A stretch of 64,000 nt of DNA, taken from the NCBI GenBank assembly GCA_027604705.1, contig JADHYV010000072.1, positions 1 through 64,000 of the forward strand, given 5' to 3'. Of the stretch, positions 22,399 through 33,883 are shown one piece after another (within the stretch, counting starts at the first letter, position 1; each line of letters opens with the position of its first letter). The notes below the pieces were generated by a model, which was given only the letters and a program-made list of their open reading frames with translations, was not told where the DNA came from and searched no databases. This DNA is from Allomyces arbusculus. Its lineage: Eukaryota > Blastocladiomycota > Blastocladiomycetes > Blastocladiales > Blastocladiaceae. Both the position numbers and the translations under genes were made by a program.

Positions 22399-23048
22399 GG
22401 TTGGTTCAAATTTGCAGGGGCAGCGGCGGTCACGGGCGCGAGCGAGGTGCAATGCAAAAGCGGGTGGGTGGGCAGATTGCAGCAAGTCGCTGACGGCGGC
22501 AGGTTGGCGGTCGATCAGGTCTTTGATGGCCTCACGACGGCGGCGACGGACTTCAAGCTCGAGGGAGACAGTCCAGCTGGCAGGCGTGACCGCGCTCAAA
22601 TCACTGATCTGTCTCCCAAACCGCAGTCCGCCCAGGTCCCAAGTGCCTTGCTCCATGACAAATCGAGCTGAGAAGCGATTCATCCCTATATATGAACAGA
22701 AACGTCCACCCGCTCACGGGCCGACCCGACAGAGGCGACGTACGCGCGTTCACTTTCTGTTTGGCCGACCGGTACGCTGCTGAGTGGTGCAAAGACAGGA
22801 TGGCCAACACAAGAACGACAAAAAGATCACTACAAAAGCCTATGTACGAGACCAAACGCTCCAAGCGCAAACTGAACGACACAGAAAACGAGCAGAACCA
22901 AAACCGGCAAGGCACGAACGAAAAACGCAATCACCACCCGCCTCACCCCGTCTACCGGTACGGTGACCCGGCGCAGGGACCGCCCCATGGTGAACCGCGG
23001 TCCCAATCCACGCGCCGCGCACCGCGCCCGCTCGAGCGCCCAGGCACC
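22399..23048. other. Intergenic, acidic orphan to SFC1
   Basis: 650 bases upstream of the acidic orphan and downstream of SFC1, both on the minus strand. The orphan's frame remains open upstream to 22683 without a motif. The stretch 22800-22930 is A-rich on the plus strand (T-rich on the coding strand), as expected for SFC1 3' untranslated sequence. Confidence 0.45.
22687..22693 (-). promoter_or_regulatory. TATA-like box, acidic orphan
   Basis: A TATATAT heptamer in otherwise GC-rich sequence, about 290 bases upstream of the ATG at 22398. Position and contrast with the surroundings suggest a core promoter; there is no further support. Confidence 0.3.
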
Positions 23049-24543
23049 TTAGTACTCGGCGTCGCGCGTCTTGAGCTGCTCCTCGGTCTGCTTGCTCGAG
23101 GCCTTGATCAGGTCGAGCCGCTTGGCGACAAACTCGTAGACGGTGAACGTGACGGCGTTGCCCGGAGCGACACGCAGCAGTCGCGGCGTCAAGCCCTTGT
23201 AGAAGGCCGAATAGCCTTCGTTCTGCAAGATCTGCACGACACAGGTACGAATGCGCGACCAGGCCGTCTCGCCGGCCTTCGACTGCGTGCGCTGAATACG
23301 CGTCTTGATGGTATCAATCGGGTTGTTGCAGAGCGGGCCCATGGCGCCCGAAATCAAACCGAGCGTCATGTGCTGCCACGACTGCAAGTCGCCACCCTGG
23401 TAGGCCTCGACGCGCTTCTTCAATTCCTGGTAGGTCGTGAAGTTGGCCGCCTGGTTGGTAGCCTGCCGCAATGCCGTCAGCGAAACACCCTTCCAGAGCG
23501 TGCCAAACCCTTCCTCCTTGACGATCGTGTAGACAGCGTGCGCGGGCGACCGGTACTTGGGCACGTCAAGCGGGTCCGAGAGCGAGTGCCGCTGCGCTTG
23601 CAGCCGGATCTTGACCACTTCCATCGGGGTCACGACCACCACAGCCTCGGTGGTTCCGGCACCAAGACCAGCAAAGAAGACACCGAGCGTCGACGTGACG
23701 CCCGTCTCCTTGTTGGAGAGTAGCGTCTTGTAGGTGTTGAAGGACGTGAACCGAATCGCCATCTTGGGCACGATACCGGTCACGACGGCGCCAAGACCCT
23801 TGTAGAGCGCCAGGAAACCTTCGCGCTGCGCGATGCGCGTGCCCGTCGCGATGAACCCGAGTTTGGGCTCGCCCGCCGGCCGGTTCGCCTTGAGCTGCAT
23901 GCGAACCTGGAGTCATTGGAAGCGCACAGTCGCCGAGAGCGCGCGAACAGCAGAACGATGGTCGTGGTCGAGTGGTCGGTCGGTCGGGATGGTCGAAAAT
24001 ATTGGAGCGAGCGCGCGAAAGGTTGATGGAACAGGCGTAAAAGCCACGGCGTGGGCCAAACAAAACGGCCAAAGGACGCGTTCCGCGTGGTTCCGAACCC
24101 CAGCACCAACCGGGGATTCGACAGCGAGCGACGCGTTCAGAGCAGAGCAATGAGCGCGAGAATGGGGCAGGAGAGAAGGGGATGGAGAAAAGAGCACAAA
24201 GCGAGAGCATCCTGGTCAGTTTTGCTGGCCACAAGATCAGCGAGAACACAAAAAGTCGGGTCCGCGAACGCACCTTGATCGTGTCGAGCGGGTGGCAGAC
24301 CATGGCCTCCATGAACCCGGCGAAACCGCCAGCTACAAAACGAGTACCGAAATTGTGTCAGCGCAGCGTTCAGCATGGTGGCAAGCGCGGCGCGGTCGTT
24401 ATCCTGCGCCATCACGACCACCGTGGCCATGATTGCGCAAGAAGTACGATGGCGCTGCCGCCATTTCCGCTAAACTCGGGCTGGAACCACGCACCGATCA
24501 GGTGCGTCGACAACGACTTCTTCTTTTCGCCGGTCTTGGACAT
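23049..24543 (-). CDS. SFC1: Mitochondrial succinate/fumarate carrier
   Basis: Exchanges cytosolic succinate for mitochondrial fumarate across the inner membrane, linking the glyoxylate cycle and gluconeogenesis. Model: complement of 23049-23906, 24274-24332 and 24495-24543, 321 residues (yeast Sfc1/Acr1 has 322). Three carrier repeats are present with signatures HPLDTIKVR, TPMEVVKIRLQ and NPIDTIKTR. The family-specific sequences ALYKGLGAVV, RQATNQAANFT and APGNAVTFTVYEFV match Sfc1 rather than citrate carriers. Exon 1 encodes only 16 residues. Exon 2 encodes 20 residues and supplies the start of the first repeat; both junctions fall in phase. Introns of 162 and 367 nt are longer than most here. 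A TATAAAG box lies about 214 bases upstream. Confidence 0.95.
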
Positions 24544-24756
24544 AACGGTGGAAATTGGTTTGGTGTCGGTAGACGAATCGATGGAGCGAGCGCGAAAAAC
24601 ACGGCTGGCTCGAGTTGGTCCAAGTCGGTGGGGTGTTGAAAAGACGGCGGCACGCAGCAGCAGCAGCGGCAACGGCACGGCAGGGTCGACCAGCGAGCGA
24701 GGAGCGAGCGCAAACTAGGCGGAAATGAGAGGAGGAGCGGCGCGGGCGAGTGCGAG

Positions 24757-24763
24757 CTTTATA
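24757..24763 (-). promoter_or_regulatory. TATA box, SFC1
   Basis: TATAAAG on the minus strand, 214 bases upstream of the SFC1 start codon, in a GC-rich context. Confidence 0.45.
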
Positions 24764-25775
24764 TTGTTGGCGCGGCCAAGACTGGTCGAGTCGGGACGGC
24801 GGCAACGGCTGAGCGATGCGCGCAGGTGAGAGCGGAGTGGGAGCGTTGCCCACGGCGCGCTGTCAAAAAGCAAATCAAGGCAAGAAATGAATGAATGAGG
24901 AGGGTCCGGGCGAGCCCGACTCGGGTGTGACTCGCGCGGTGCGCTCTCTTCGTTTTGCAGCGTTCGCAAGCAGAAAAAGTGAAGTCACCGTCGTTGCGAC
25001 AGCTGGACGCGGTGGGGGCCGACCCGCCTGGGGGCAGCCGGCTCACATGAGGCCCTGCGCCGCAATCTGCCCCGGCGTGGCTTTGCTTACGTTTGGCCCA
25101 TGCATCACGGGTCAGCCGTGGTCTGCAGACCTGGGTCTGCAGACTTCGGGAGCGCCCTGAGCCGCCGCCCCAATGCCATCAGAGCACGCCCGAACCGATC
25201 ACTGCTTTTCACAGGGGCTGCCTGCCGCTTGCCAGCCGGGTTTTTCCGGCGTCATTTCATTTCGATGTACCTAAAAACGCCCGCATTTGAATACGCCGCG
25301 GCCAGGATCTTACGATCAAGATTCCATCAAATGGCTCGCACTTGGAATTGACCTCGTCCGCGAGGAGAGGTTGACCGGCGACGGGCGCGCTTCTGTGATC
25401 GACAGGTGCTGTGTCTAGGACGAAGACTGCTCGGCCAGCGGCAAAGAGGAAACGGTTCCATCAATTTGTTACCTCCACGGCTGTAATCTGTAGTAATATC
25501 AGCACATCAATAAAACAGCGCGATGGGAGAAGCAACCATCGCCAAACGTCAGGGAGAGCGGGAAAAAGAAAAACGAAAAGAGTCGGTCAAAATGGCCGGA
25601 TGCGGGCCATTGGGCAAGCGCGCAAAGATACGGTCACGAAAAAAAAGAAAAAGAAAAAGGAGTCGAGAGGATACGGAATAAAAAAGAGGCAATTACGAAA
25701 TGATCCACCAACCCGGCCTCAAGCGTCGGCCCGTCAGACGAGGCGCCACGCACCGCGTCGGCGCTCGACTTGATG
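24764..25775. other. Intergenic, SFC1 to TBC gene
   Basis: About 1 kb upstream of SFC1 and downstream of the TBC gene. A-rich runs at about 25550-25690 on the plus strand correspond to T-rich 3' sequence for the TBC transcript. A small direct repeat of GGTCTGCAGACC-like words sits near 25118-25143. No gene is seen. Confidence 0.45.
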
Positions 25776-27291
25776 CTACCTCGACATAGCGAGCGCAAAC
25801 CCGCGCGCCTGGTCGTACGACCCGGCCGCCGCCTGCAACGATGGCACCCAGTCATCGGCACCGCCCACACCAAACGCGTCCAGATCGAGACTCGCACCGT
25901 GTGCAAACTCGAGCCCAGCGCCACTATCGCGCTCCGTGTCCATGCGCAGATTCTTGGCCAAGTAGACCAGATTCTCGACATCCACCGGCTTAAACGGCAG
26001 TCGGCGCAGAACTCCGAGAATCTCGGAGCACTCTAAATCCTCGAGACTGTCCTTGAGTGCGTGCAGAAGCGCGAGGCACAGGAACGGGTGCAGTGCGATC
26101 CCATGCCGCTCGGCAAAGTAAGCGTCCCACAGCCGCAAGACCGACTCGAAGGGCAACTCGCGCGCGAGCAGCGACTGGAACATGGGCGCGAGCCAGTCCT
26201 TGGCGTCGGCGCTCTCGTCGTCAAAGTAGGTGTAGAGGTCTGGTAAAGTTGTGCGGAACAGCGCCATGAATTGCGAGACGCGGCGCGGGAGCGGTTGCTC
26301 GTAGTCGAGCGTTTCTACACATCGGATAGCGGATAGAGGATCAGATTTGCATGCTCCAGCCTGCTCGAGGTAAAGGGCGGATCAAACGCACCCAGCTGCT
26401 GCATCAGTGCCTCGAAGCAATAGTAAATATCGCGCTCGTCGCGTATGCAATAGACAAACGGCGCGAGCAATGCGACCCACGACGGATGATAGTCGGCCTG
26501 CGTCGCGCTATTCAAATATGCCGTAATTACACGCTCAAACACGGCACGCACCGCGTCGACGCCCGAGTACAATGGCGGTGCCGTGTGCACGGTCGGCTCG
26601 TCCATCGAGCTCTGGTCGACAAACACGCTGCGTCTTACCGCACCGCTACCACCACCCACGGGTGGAGACGATCCGGTCAAATTGAACCGCTCGCTTGCGC
26701 CACTCGATTCGCTGCCCGGGGACGTGCCACCGTTCGCCGGGCTCAGAAGCGGCCCAGGTAGGGCATCGGCGAGTGGGATGACGACAGGCGTGACGAGTCG
26801 ATTGAAGAGCGGCGTGCGGCGCAGAAACCGGTTCACTTCGCCGCGCACTTGCTTGAGGACCGGGTGGTGTGTCGGGGTCGAAGCGCACAGGGCCTCGTAA
26901 GCCGCGGCACGTGCACGCTTGCGCGAGAGCTCGTGGGCTGGCAAATGGAGCAGCGTGGGTGGTCAGCGCCGACGGTACGGCACGCACGACAAGTTCATCC
27001 GATCCCTTCTTCATGGGTCCTCCTCCTTGTCCTCCTCCTCGTGCGTTACGTGTGGTGGGCGCACGTACACCGGTCAGCGGGGGCAATGCCGAGCAAGTAG
27101 CACCAGACGTCGCCGCGAACGGGCGCGGGGATCCCGTGGCGCGCGAGGTCGCGCAGCTTGGCCACGTCGACAGTGACTTCGGCCGAGAGCGTTTCGAGGT
27201 ACTCGTCGAGCACGCCCGACACGGTCAGGCCCGTCGCCGTGTGGTGTTGGTGATGGCCGGTGCTGCTCGGGACGGCCGCAGTGGCGGTCAT
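25776..27291 (-). CDS. TBC-domain (Rab GTPase-activating) protein, atypical
   Basis: TBC proteins stimulate GTP hydrolysis by Rab GTPases in vesicle traffic. Model: complement of 25776-26314, 26392-26937 and 27069-27291, 435 residues. The domain opens with LRDLARHGIPAPVRGDVW and LLG, continues with RSHELSRKRARAAAYEAL (junction 1), and a segment V-R-G-E-V-N-R stands where IxxDxxR supplies the catalytic Arg. A Ser/Gly/Pro-rich insert of about 100 residues follows. The usual YxQG glutamine-finger position reads YHPSW. After it come LLAPFVYCIRDERDIYYCFEAL, then PDLYTYFDDE, and FESVLRLWDAYFAE near the end of the domain. Intron donors are GTACGT and GTGCGT with matching phases. The subfamily is unclear. 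Without the glutamine finger, GAP activity may be altered. Confidence 0.8.
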
Positions 27292-28476
27292 GGTCGTGGC
27301 CGTTCGTCGTCGAGATACTTCTGCAAGAGCGGAGAAGGGCTGCAGGGGCGGGGCGGCTGGCAGCGTTGCCGAGAGGGAGAGCTGCGGGCGATCCGGGGCA
27401 CGGTCGACGTTGATGCACGGCCGGTAGGAACGCGAGCGTGTCAAAGTTGGGTTGGCGTCGCTCGAGCAGAGGAACGTTGTCGACAACGAGAGCAGGTGGA
27501 CACGGCGGTCGGTCGCTTGCTGCCTGCTGACGTTGGCAATCTTGCGCGTTCGTGCCGTCGGGGCGGGCAGCTGGCTCGCGCGCTGACCAGGAGGGGTCGG
27601 CGTTGCGCACGGCACCCTTGTTGATGTTGACGACAGCGGCGACCAGGTCCAATCTTGGGAATCGTGAGGGGCTGCGGCAGGAGCAGCTCGACCCTCTCGA
27701 CCCTCTCCACCGGACTGCGTGCTTTCTCGACCCCGTCGTCGTTGATGAAGCGGGGCTCTGGCGGCGTTTTGCGGCGAGTCGGCGGGTGCAAGTCGGTCGG
27801 CGCCGACAACGCGGCGGCGGGGCAAACGCGCACGGCAACGTTGCGTTGCTCGCGCGATAATCGTAAAGGTGTCGCTGATGTCAAACGTTGGGTTGTCAGG
27901 TCAGGTCGAGGTGGTGTGTTTAGGCGGGGTGGGTGGCGTTGTGCAGGAGGAAACGCAAGGGAAAACTCACGATTCCTGCAACCCCACAACTAAAAGGCAA
28001 GCCGGCGGCGCTTCCGACATGAAGCCCCAGGCGAACGCCGACGCAAAAAGCAGGCCAGAAAAGGGGCATCGACAGCAACGACGCCAAAACCAGAGCGAAA
28101 ACCAGTTTGAAAAGCACCCCTCGGGACGCGCACCTCGGGCGCGAGACATCACGCGCTGGCGTGCCGTTGATGATGCCGCGTCTCGCATAGTATATCGTCG
28201 TGATGCAACCAGCAGCTTCTTCGGTTGCTCCGCGGCTGCATCAACCGTTCCATCGCCATCCCGACCACAACACTTGCTCCTACTCCCCGCACTCACCTTA
28301 AAACGCACCAAAAATCGCGCACAATCAACCGTCCGACCAGCCGACCGGGGCCCGATTCGACCGACCCCAATCACCGCGGCCGCTGCGGCTTGCCACCGTG
28401 ACAAGAGTGATCAACCCACCAGCGACAACGTTCACCATCGTCTCGACCTGAGCCGCGGCTACCCCGCGCCTCTGCT
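27292..28476. promoter_or_regulatory. Divergent promoter region, TBC gene and formin
   Basis: 1.2 kb between two divergent start codons. No TATA box or coding frame is supported. The TBC frame stays open upstream of its ATG in Arg/Ser/Thr-rich sequence that looks non-coding. Confidence 0.45.
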
Positions 28477-31400
28477 ATGGGCAACAACGAGTCGCGCGTC
28501 GCGGCCGCGGCCGAAGCACGCAGACGTAGCGAAAGCCCGCGCAAATCACGGCGAGTCGCGACCGTATCCATCTCGGGACCCGTTCTCACGAGCAATGGTG
28601 GTGCCGATTCCGTCTCGGCGGGCGCGCTCGCCATGGGCAGCGAATCGCCTGCATCAATGCCGTCGCTGGCCTTGCCGAGCAAGCAGGACTTGGAGGCTGG
28701 GCTCGAGCTGGTCATGGTACTGCTCAGTGACTACCGTTCTTCTTTCCGGGTTGGCTATTTTCTAACACCAGTGGATCGTCGTCGATAGGAGGACCTTGGC
28801 ATGTCCGAGGACCAAAAGCACTTGATGCGGCTCATGCCCGACGAGCGCAAGTGGACGCTGATCCAGTCACACCTGCGTGACAAGGTATTTCTATGTTTCC
28901 TTTCGGTGATGGCGTTGTTCCAGCGTCAGAGTACTAACTCACGCCGATCCAACCACGCCACTTCACAGCAAGGCGAGATTCAAATCCCGGAACTCGAGCA
29001 GCTGCAGTCGAACCCATCCGAGGAAGTCGTCAAGAACTTGCTCGTCATGTTGCGGTCGCGGCCCATCAGCTGGATCACGAGCTTTACGAACGCTGGCGGC
29101 CTGCGTCACCTTATATCCATGCTCGAGGAACTCGAGGTCAACCGGCATCACGACGTCATGGAAGAACTGCTTATCCGGTGCATTCGCGCCATCATGAACA
29201 ACAAGCCCGGGCTCGCCGCCGTGCTCGAATCTGTCGACAACTTGCTCGTCATTTCGCTCGCCCTGCGGTCGGCCAATTTGCGTGTCAAGGCCCTCGTTCT
29301 CGAAATCTTTGCCGCGCTGTGCTTTATCCCGGGTGGGCACCGCGCCGTGCTCGAGGCCATGGGACAGCTCAAGGACGCGCTCGGACATCGGTACCGGTTC
29401 ACGGTTGTCGTCGCGTGCCTGCTCATGGAACCCACGGCGACGCAGGTCGCGCTCGTCGTCAACGACTTGCAAGTCGCGACCATGGCATTCATCAACGCCA
29501 TGATTTGCGGTGGGCAGGGTGCGCACCAGCTCGAGGCGCGCTCACACATTCGCTACGAGCTCTACTCGAGCGGGATCACTGAGGCCTTAGAGGTGCTTTT
29601 TGCCTGCGAGATATCCGACTGATTGTCGTTGCCGTCGCCTGACACCTTCCGTGCCACTGAATAGCGACTCTCGTTCAGCGACCGCTCCCATCTCGACCGG
29701 CATATTGAAATCTTCGAGTCGACGGCCGATCACGACGAGGGCGAACTGCTCGCGCGGCTCGAGTCGACGTCCGACCTCGATAAGAACAGCCCTTCGTCCG
29801 TTTTCTCGGCTCTGCAGCAAGCAGTCGTGCACTCGCAAGTGCACCGCAACCTGCTGTCGCTGCTCAACCACCTCGTCCTCCTACCCGCGCAACCCGACCG
29901 CAACCGTCTATATTGGATGTTCATCGACGCGCTCGTGCAGCAAATCGTCTTGCAAAAGGCAGGCGCGAACCCGGACCCGCTCGCCGTGGTCGTGCCGTCG
30001 CTCGATGTCGCCGAGGCCATGGCGCGGCTCGAGGCCATGAAACCCGACTCGGACGAGACGATCAAGCGCGTTGAGACCATGCAGGCTGAACTCGTCGCGC
30101 TCAAGGAGCAACTCGCCAAGGAGGCCGAGCGCGCCGAGGCGAATCGGATCAAGGCTGAAAAGGCCGAGGCCGATCGCGTCAAGGACGCGGAAAAGGCGGC
30201 GGCGGAACTGGCCGCGGTCCGGGCATCTATGTCCGGGTCCAAGGACCCGATCGTCAAACTCTTGTCGCTGCCGACGCAGATGGGGTCCGGTTCGCGGATT
30301 GTTGGCTGTGGAGGCTCGCCGCCACCTCCTCCACCACCGCCGCCGGTTATGGGCGGTGGAGCGGCACCGCCACCACCTCCGCCACCGCCGCCGATCATGG
30401 GTGGGGGAGCACCGCCGCCGCCAACACCACCACCACCGCCGATCATGGGCGGCGGGGCGGCACCCCCACCACCTCCGCCGCCCCCGCCGGTCATGGGTGG
30501 CCCGCCGCCGCCTCCACCACCGCCCGGTTTTGGCGGCCCGCCCCCACCGCCGCCGCCGCCGCCGCCCAGCTTCGGAGGCCCCCCTCCACCCCCACCGCCG
30601 CCTGGTTTCGGAGGCCCACCCCCACCTCCACCGCCGCCCGGATTCGGCGGTCCACCTCCTCCTCCCCCACCACCCGGAATGGGCGGTCCACCCCCGCCGC
30701 CACCGCCACCTGGCATGGGCGGCCCACCTCCTCCCCCACCCCCGCCTGGCGGGTTCCGGGGCCCACCCCCACCTCCACCTCCCGGCGGTGGCCCGCCACC
30801 TCCACCCGGCGGCCCTCCACCCCCACCGGGCGGCGGGTTCCGTCCTGTCGCGGCGCCTTCGGCCAAGAAGACCAACCTGTCGTCGAAGCCCTTACGCGGT
30901 CTCAACTGGTCGAAACTGCCGCCGCCAGCCGCGGCCGCGACCGTGTTCAAAGGCATGAACGAGACGGAAATTCACGCGACTATGGACACCAAAGCCTTCG
31001 AGGAGCTCTTCGCTGCTGCGGCTGTGGGTGGGAAGAAGGCCGCGGCCGACACGACCGAGTCGAATGGCAATCTCGCGGCGACGCCCGCGAAAGTGCAATT
31101 GATTTCGGTGGTCGACGCGAAACGCGCGCAAAACTGCAACATCCTGCTCAAGAAAATCAAGCTCGAGATCGACGAGATCAAGCGCGCCGTCGTGCAAGGC
31201 GACACGGCCGCGTTACCCGCCGACGTGGTGTTGGAAATGCTCAAGTACGTGCCGGCCGAGGACGAGGTGGCCGCACTGAATGCGGCGACCGACGATCCGG
31301 CCAAGTTGGCCACGGCCGATCGGTTCTTGTTTGAGGCGTCGCGGATTGAAAAGTACCAGGAGCGGTTGGGGGCCATGGTGTTTCGGTCGGCGGCGAATGA

Positions 31401-32678
31401 GGTGTTGGGCGATTTCAAGTCGGCGGTCACGACGCTGCGCGACGCGTCGGTGCAGGTGGTCGAGTCGAAGGCGTTTAAGGAAGTGCTCAAGATTGTGCTC
31501 GCGCTCGGGAATTATATGAATGCCGGCGCGCGTGGTGGCGCGTTTGGGTACAAGGTCGAGGCGTTGCTCAAGGTGCGCTGGCCGCCGCGGCTTCGCTTTG
31601 GATGACGGGTGGAACGCGTTCGACTGACCTTTTGTGCTTGACACTTTTTGTTTCTCTAGCTCGGCGACGTCAAGTCGAACCAAAACGTCAACGGGCGCAA
31701 GCACACGCTGATCCACTTTCTCGTCGAGCTCATCGACGCCAAATTCCCCGCGGCCCAGCCGTTCGCCGACGAACTCTCGGCTGTCGACGCCGCGTCCAAG
31801 CTCTCGCTCCCGATCGTGCGCGCCGCGCAGGGCTCGCTGCGCGTGGAACTGCGCCGCGTCAAGACGCTCGTCGACACGCTCAAGAAACCCGAGGACAAGG
31901 AGTTTGTCGAGAGTATGGCGGCGTTCTACGACAAGGCCGCGGCCGAGTTTGACAGCTATGAGCAGATTGCCAAGGAGGCTGACGCCAAGTTTGAGGTCGC
32001 GGCGGCGGCGTTTGCCGAGGACCCGAAAGTCGTTACCGCCGAAGACTTCTTTGGCACGTTTGCCAAGTTTGTCGCCATGTACCGCGCGGCTGCAGCCGAG
32101 AATATCGCGTGGGTCCAAAAGCAGGCTGAGATCGAGAAGAAGGAGGCGGATCGCAAGGTACAGTTCTCTTGGTCGGTCGCAGGTGGGGTGGAGAGTGACG
32201 GTAGGTGCTCACTCACACGTCGGTAATCGTTTTGTAGCGCAAAGAAGAGGAAGCCGCGGCCAAGAAACGGTCCAAGTCGCCCGAGGTGCACGCGCCCGAG
32301 TCGGCCGACCCAACAAGCCCGGAACTCGACGCGCTCATCGACCACGTCAAGTCCGGGCGCGCGTTCCAGGTCAAGGGACCCGCGACGCCCGGCGGGAAGC
32401 AGCGCGGGAGTGGGGCGAATGGCGGGACCGTGTCGCTCGAGGCGTCGGCGCGGTCCACGGCGGGTGGGGCACTTCAGGTGCCGCTGGCTGGTGGAGAGGG
32501 TGCGTCAATCCTTGCGGAATGGTGTAGAGGGGTGCAAGCGAGGGTAGGAGTGCTGACGCAATGGTCACACGTAGGCGGCGACCGACGGTCGATTGTGAAC
32601 CGCGTGCGCGGCAAGAGTCAGGGCCGAATGACGGATCTCGACGAGGCGATCTTGAAGCAACTGAATGCGCGGGCGTGA
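28477..32678 (+). CDS. Diaphanous-related formin
   Basis: Nucleates and elongates unbranched actin filaments, normally under Rho GTPase control. Model: 28477-28716, 28789-28884, 28969-29592, 29665-31572, 31660-32157, 32238-32499 and 32575-32678, 1243 residues. The N-terminus MGNNES fits an N-myristoylation signal. A GBD/FH3 region follows: VMEDLGMSEDQ, then armadillo-like helices (for example GGLRHLISMLEEL and FIPGGHRAVLEAMGQL). A short coiled coil leads to FH1 (about nucleotides 30310-30845), with many poly-Pro blocks separated by Gly. FH2 starts at LRGLNWSKLPP and includes LALGNYMNAG. A DAD-like sequence, LDALIDHVKSGRAF, lies near the C-terminus. Introns 28885-28968 (TACTAAC branch site) and 32500-32574 are in-frame without stops. 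All phases agree. Confidence 0.92.
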
Positions 32679-32855
32679 TGGACGTGGAAGAGGGGAGGGA
32701 CTGGGGTTTGGACATGCTCAAGAACTCTCTGATCGTCTGCAAACGATGCCTTCGTACCAAGCCGTGTCAGTTTTGCGCACGACAGGCGGACTGAATTGCT
32801 CGATAATCACGTCTCGCGCAAGAGGTACGCGGCAGGTTTCTCTCTCCCTTGCACC
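32679..32855. other. Short intergenic, formin to TatD gene
   Basis: Only 177 bases separate the formin stop from the next ATG on the same strand, so the formin 3' end and the TatD promoter are tightly packed. Confidence 0.5.
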
Positions 32856-33883
32856 ATGATCACCGACACACATTGCCACTTGGTCCCGCGATGCTTCCCG
32901 CCCACAACATCCGAGGACTTCATGCATACACTAGTGCGCGACGCGCACGCCGCAGGAGTGCAGTTGATCTGCGCCGTGTCGGAGACTGTCGACGACGTGA
33001 CCAACTTGGTCGCGACCTACGGCCAACAACATGAGCACGACCAAACCGAATCTGCAAACCACTCCAAATCAGCGCGCATCCTCGTATTCGGCGGTCTCCA
33101 CCCGGTCCAGACCATGTCCATCGCCGAAGCGCACGCGATCACGGCAGCGAGCCTGACCCGCAATCCGCGGTGGCCACTGTACATACGTCTTGACCATCAC
33201 AGCCAGGCTCTGAAATACCATCTAAAGTGCCCTTCTCCACTCATTCCGTATTTAGCGTTCGCCCCGTCTCCTGGACCGACTGGACCACCGCCAAACCCGT
33301 CCTCACCACCCTCGCGCAAACCGGCCAACTCGCCGGGATCGGCGAAATCGGACTCGACTACACCCCCTACGTCCTCGCAGGCCACCCGGATGGTCCGGAC
33401 ACGGCTAAAGGTGATCAATTACGCGTGCTCGACGCGCACCTGGCCCTCGCCTCCGAGCACAACCTCCCCGTGACCATTCACTCCCGATCCGCCGGCAAGT
33501 ATGCGCTCGCCGCGATCGACAAATACCCCGACGTCCGTGTGGCTATGCACGCGTTTGATGGCGCACCGGGGAAGTCGGCGGTACCTGCTCTCGCGCGACG
33601 GAATCAATTGTGGTTCAGTATTCCGCCATCCGTGTGCCAGGCGAATTCGGCGTTTCGGAAACTGGTCGCTTTGGTCCCGCTTGAGCGGCTGCTGGTCGAG
33701 TCCGACGCGCCGGCGCTCGCGCCCGAGGTGGGGGACGAGTATAATATCCCGGCAAATGCGGCGCGGGTGGTGCCGGAAATTGCAGCAATCAAAGGATTGA
33801 CGGTGGAGGAGGTGGAGAACGTGTTGGACGAGAATGCGCGCCGGTGGCTCGGTGTATTGAATGATTCCGATACCAGCAACTAG
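32856..33883 (+). CDS. TatD-family metal-dependent hydrolase, TATDN3-like
   Basis: Putative metal-dependent deoxyribonuclease of the TatD amidohydrolase family. Model: 32856-33178 joined to 33256-33883, 316 residues. Metal-binding signature THCHLVP sits at the N-terminus. GIGEIGLDYTPY carries the central Glu. VTIHSRSAG, MHAFDG, FSIPPS and LLVESDAPAL follow, the last with the conserved Asp. The combination of HSRSAG, HAFDG and FSIPPS matches the TATDN3 subgroup rather than bacterial TatD. The intron donor is GTACAT, phase 2. The stop codon TAG (33881-33883) overlaps the ALG6 stop on the other strand within one CTAG. The biological substrate is not known from sequence. Confidence 0.88.

Noticed and set aside
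29730-30956. 408-codon glycine-rich frame on the minus strand
   Set aside because: It is the antisense of the formin FH1 proline blocks; the Gly runs mirror the Pro codons and no domain is present.
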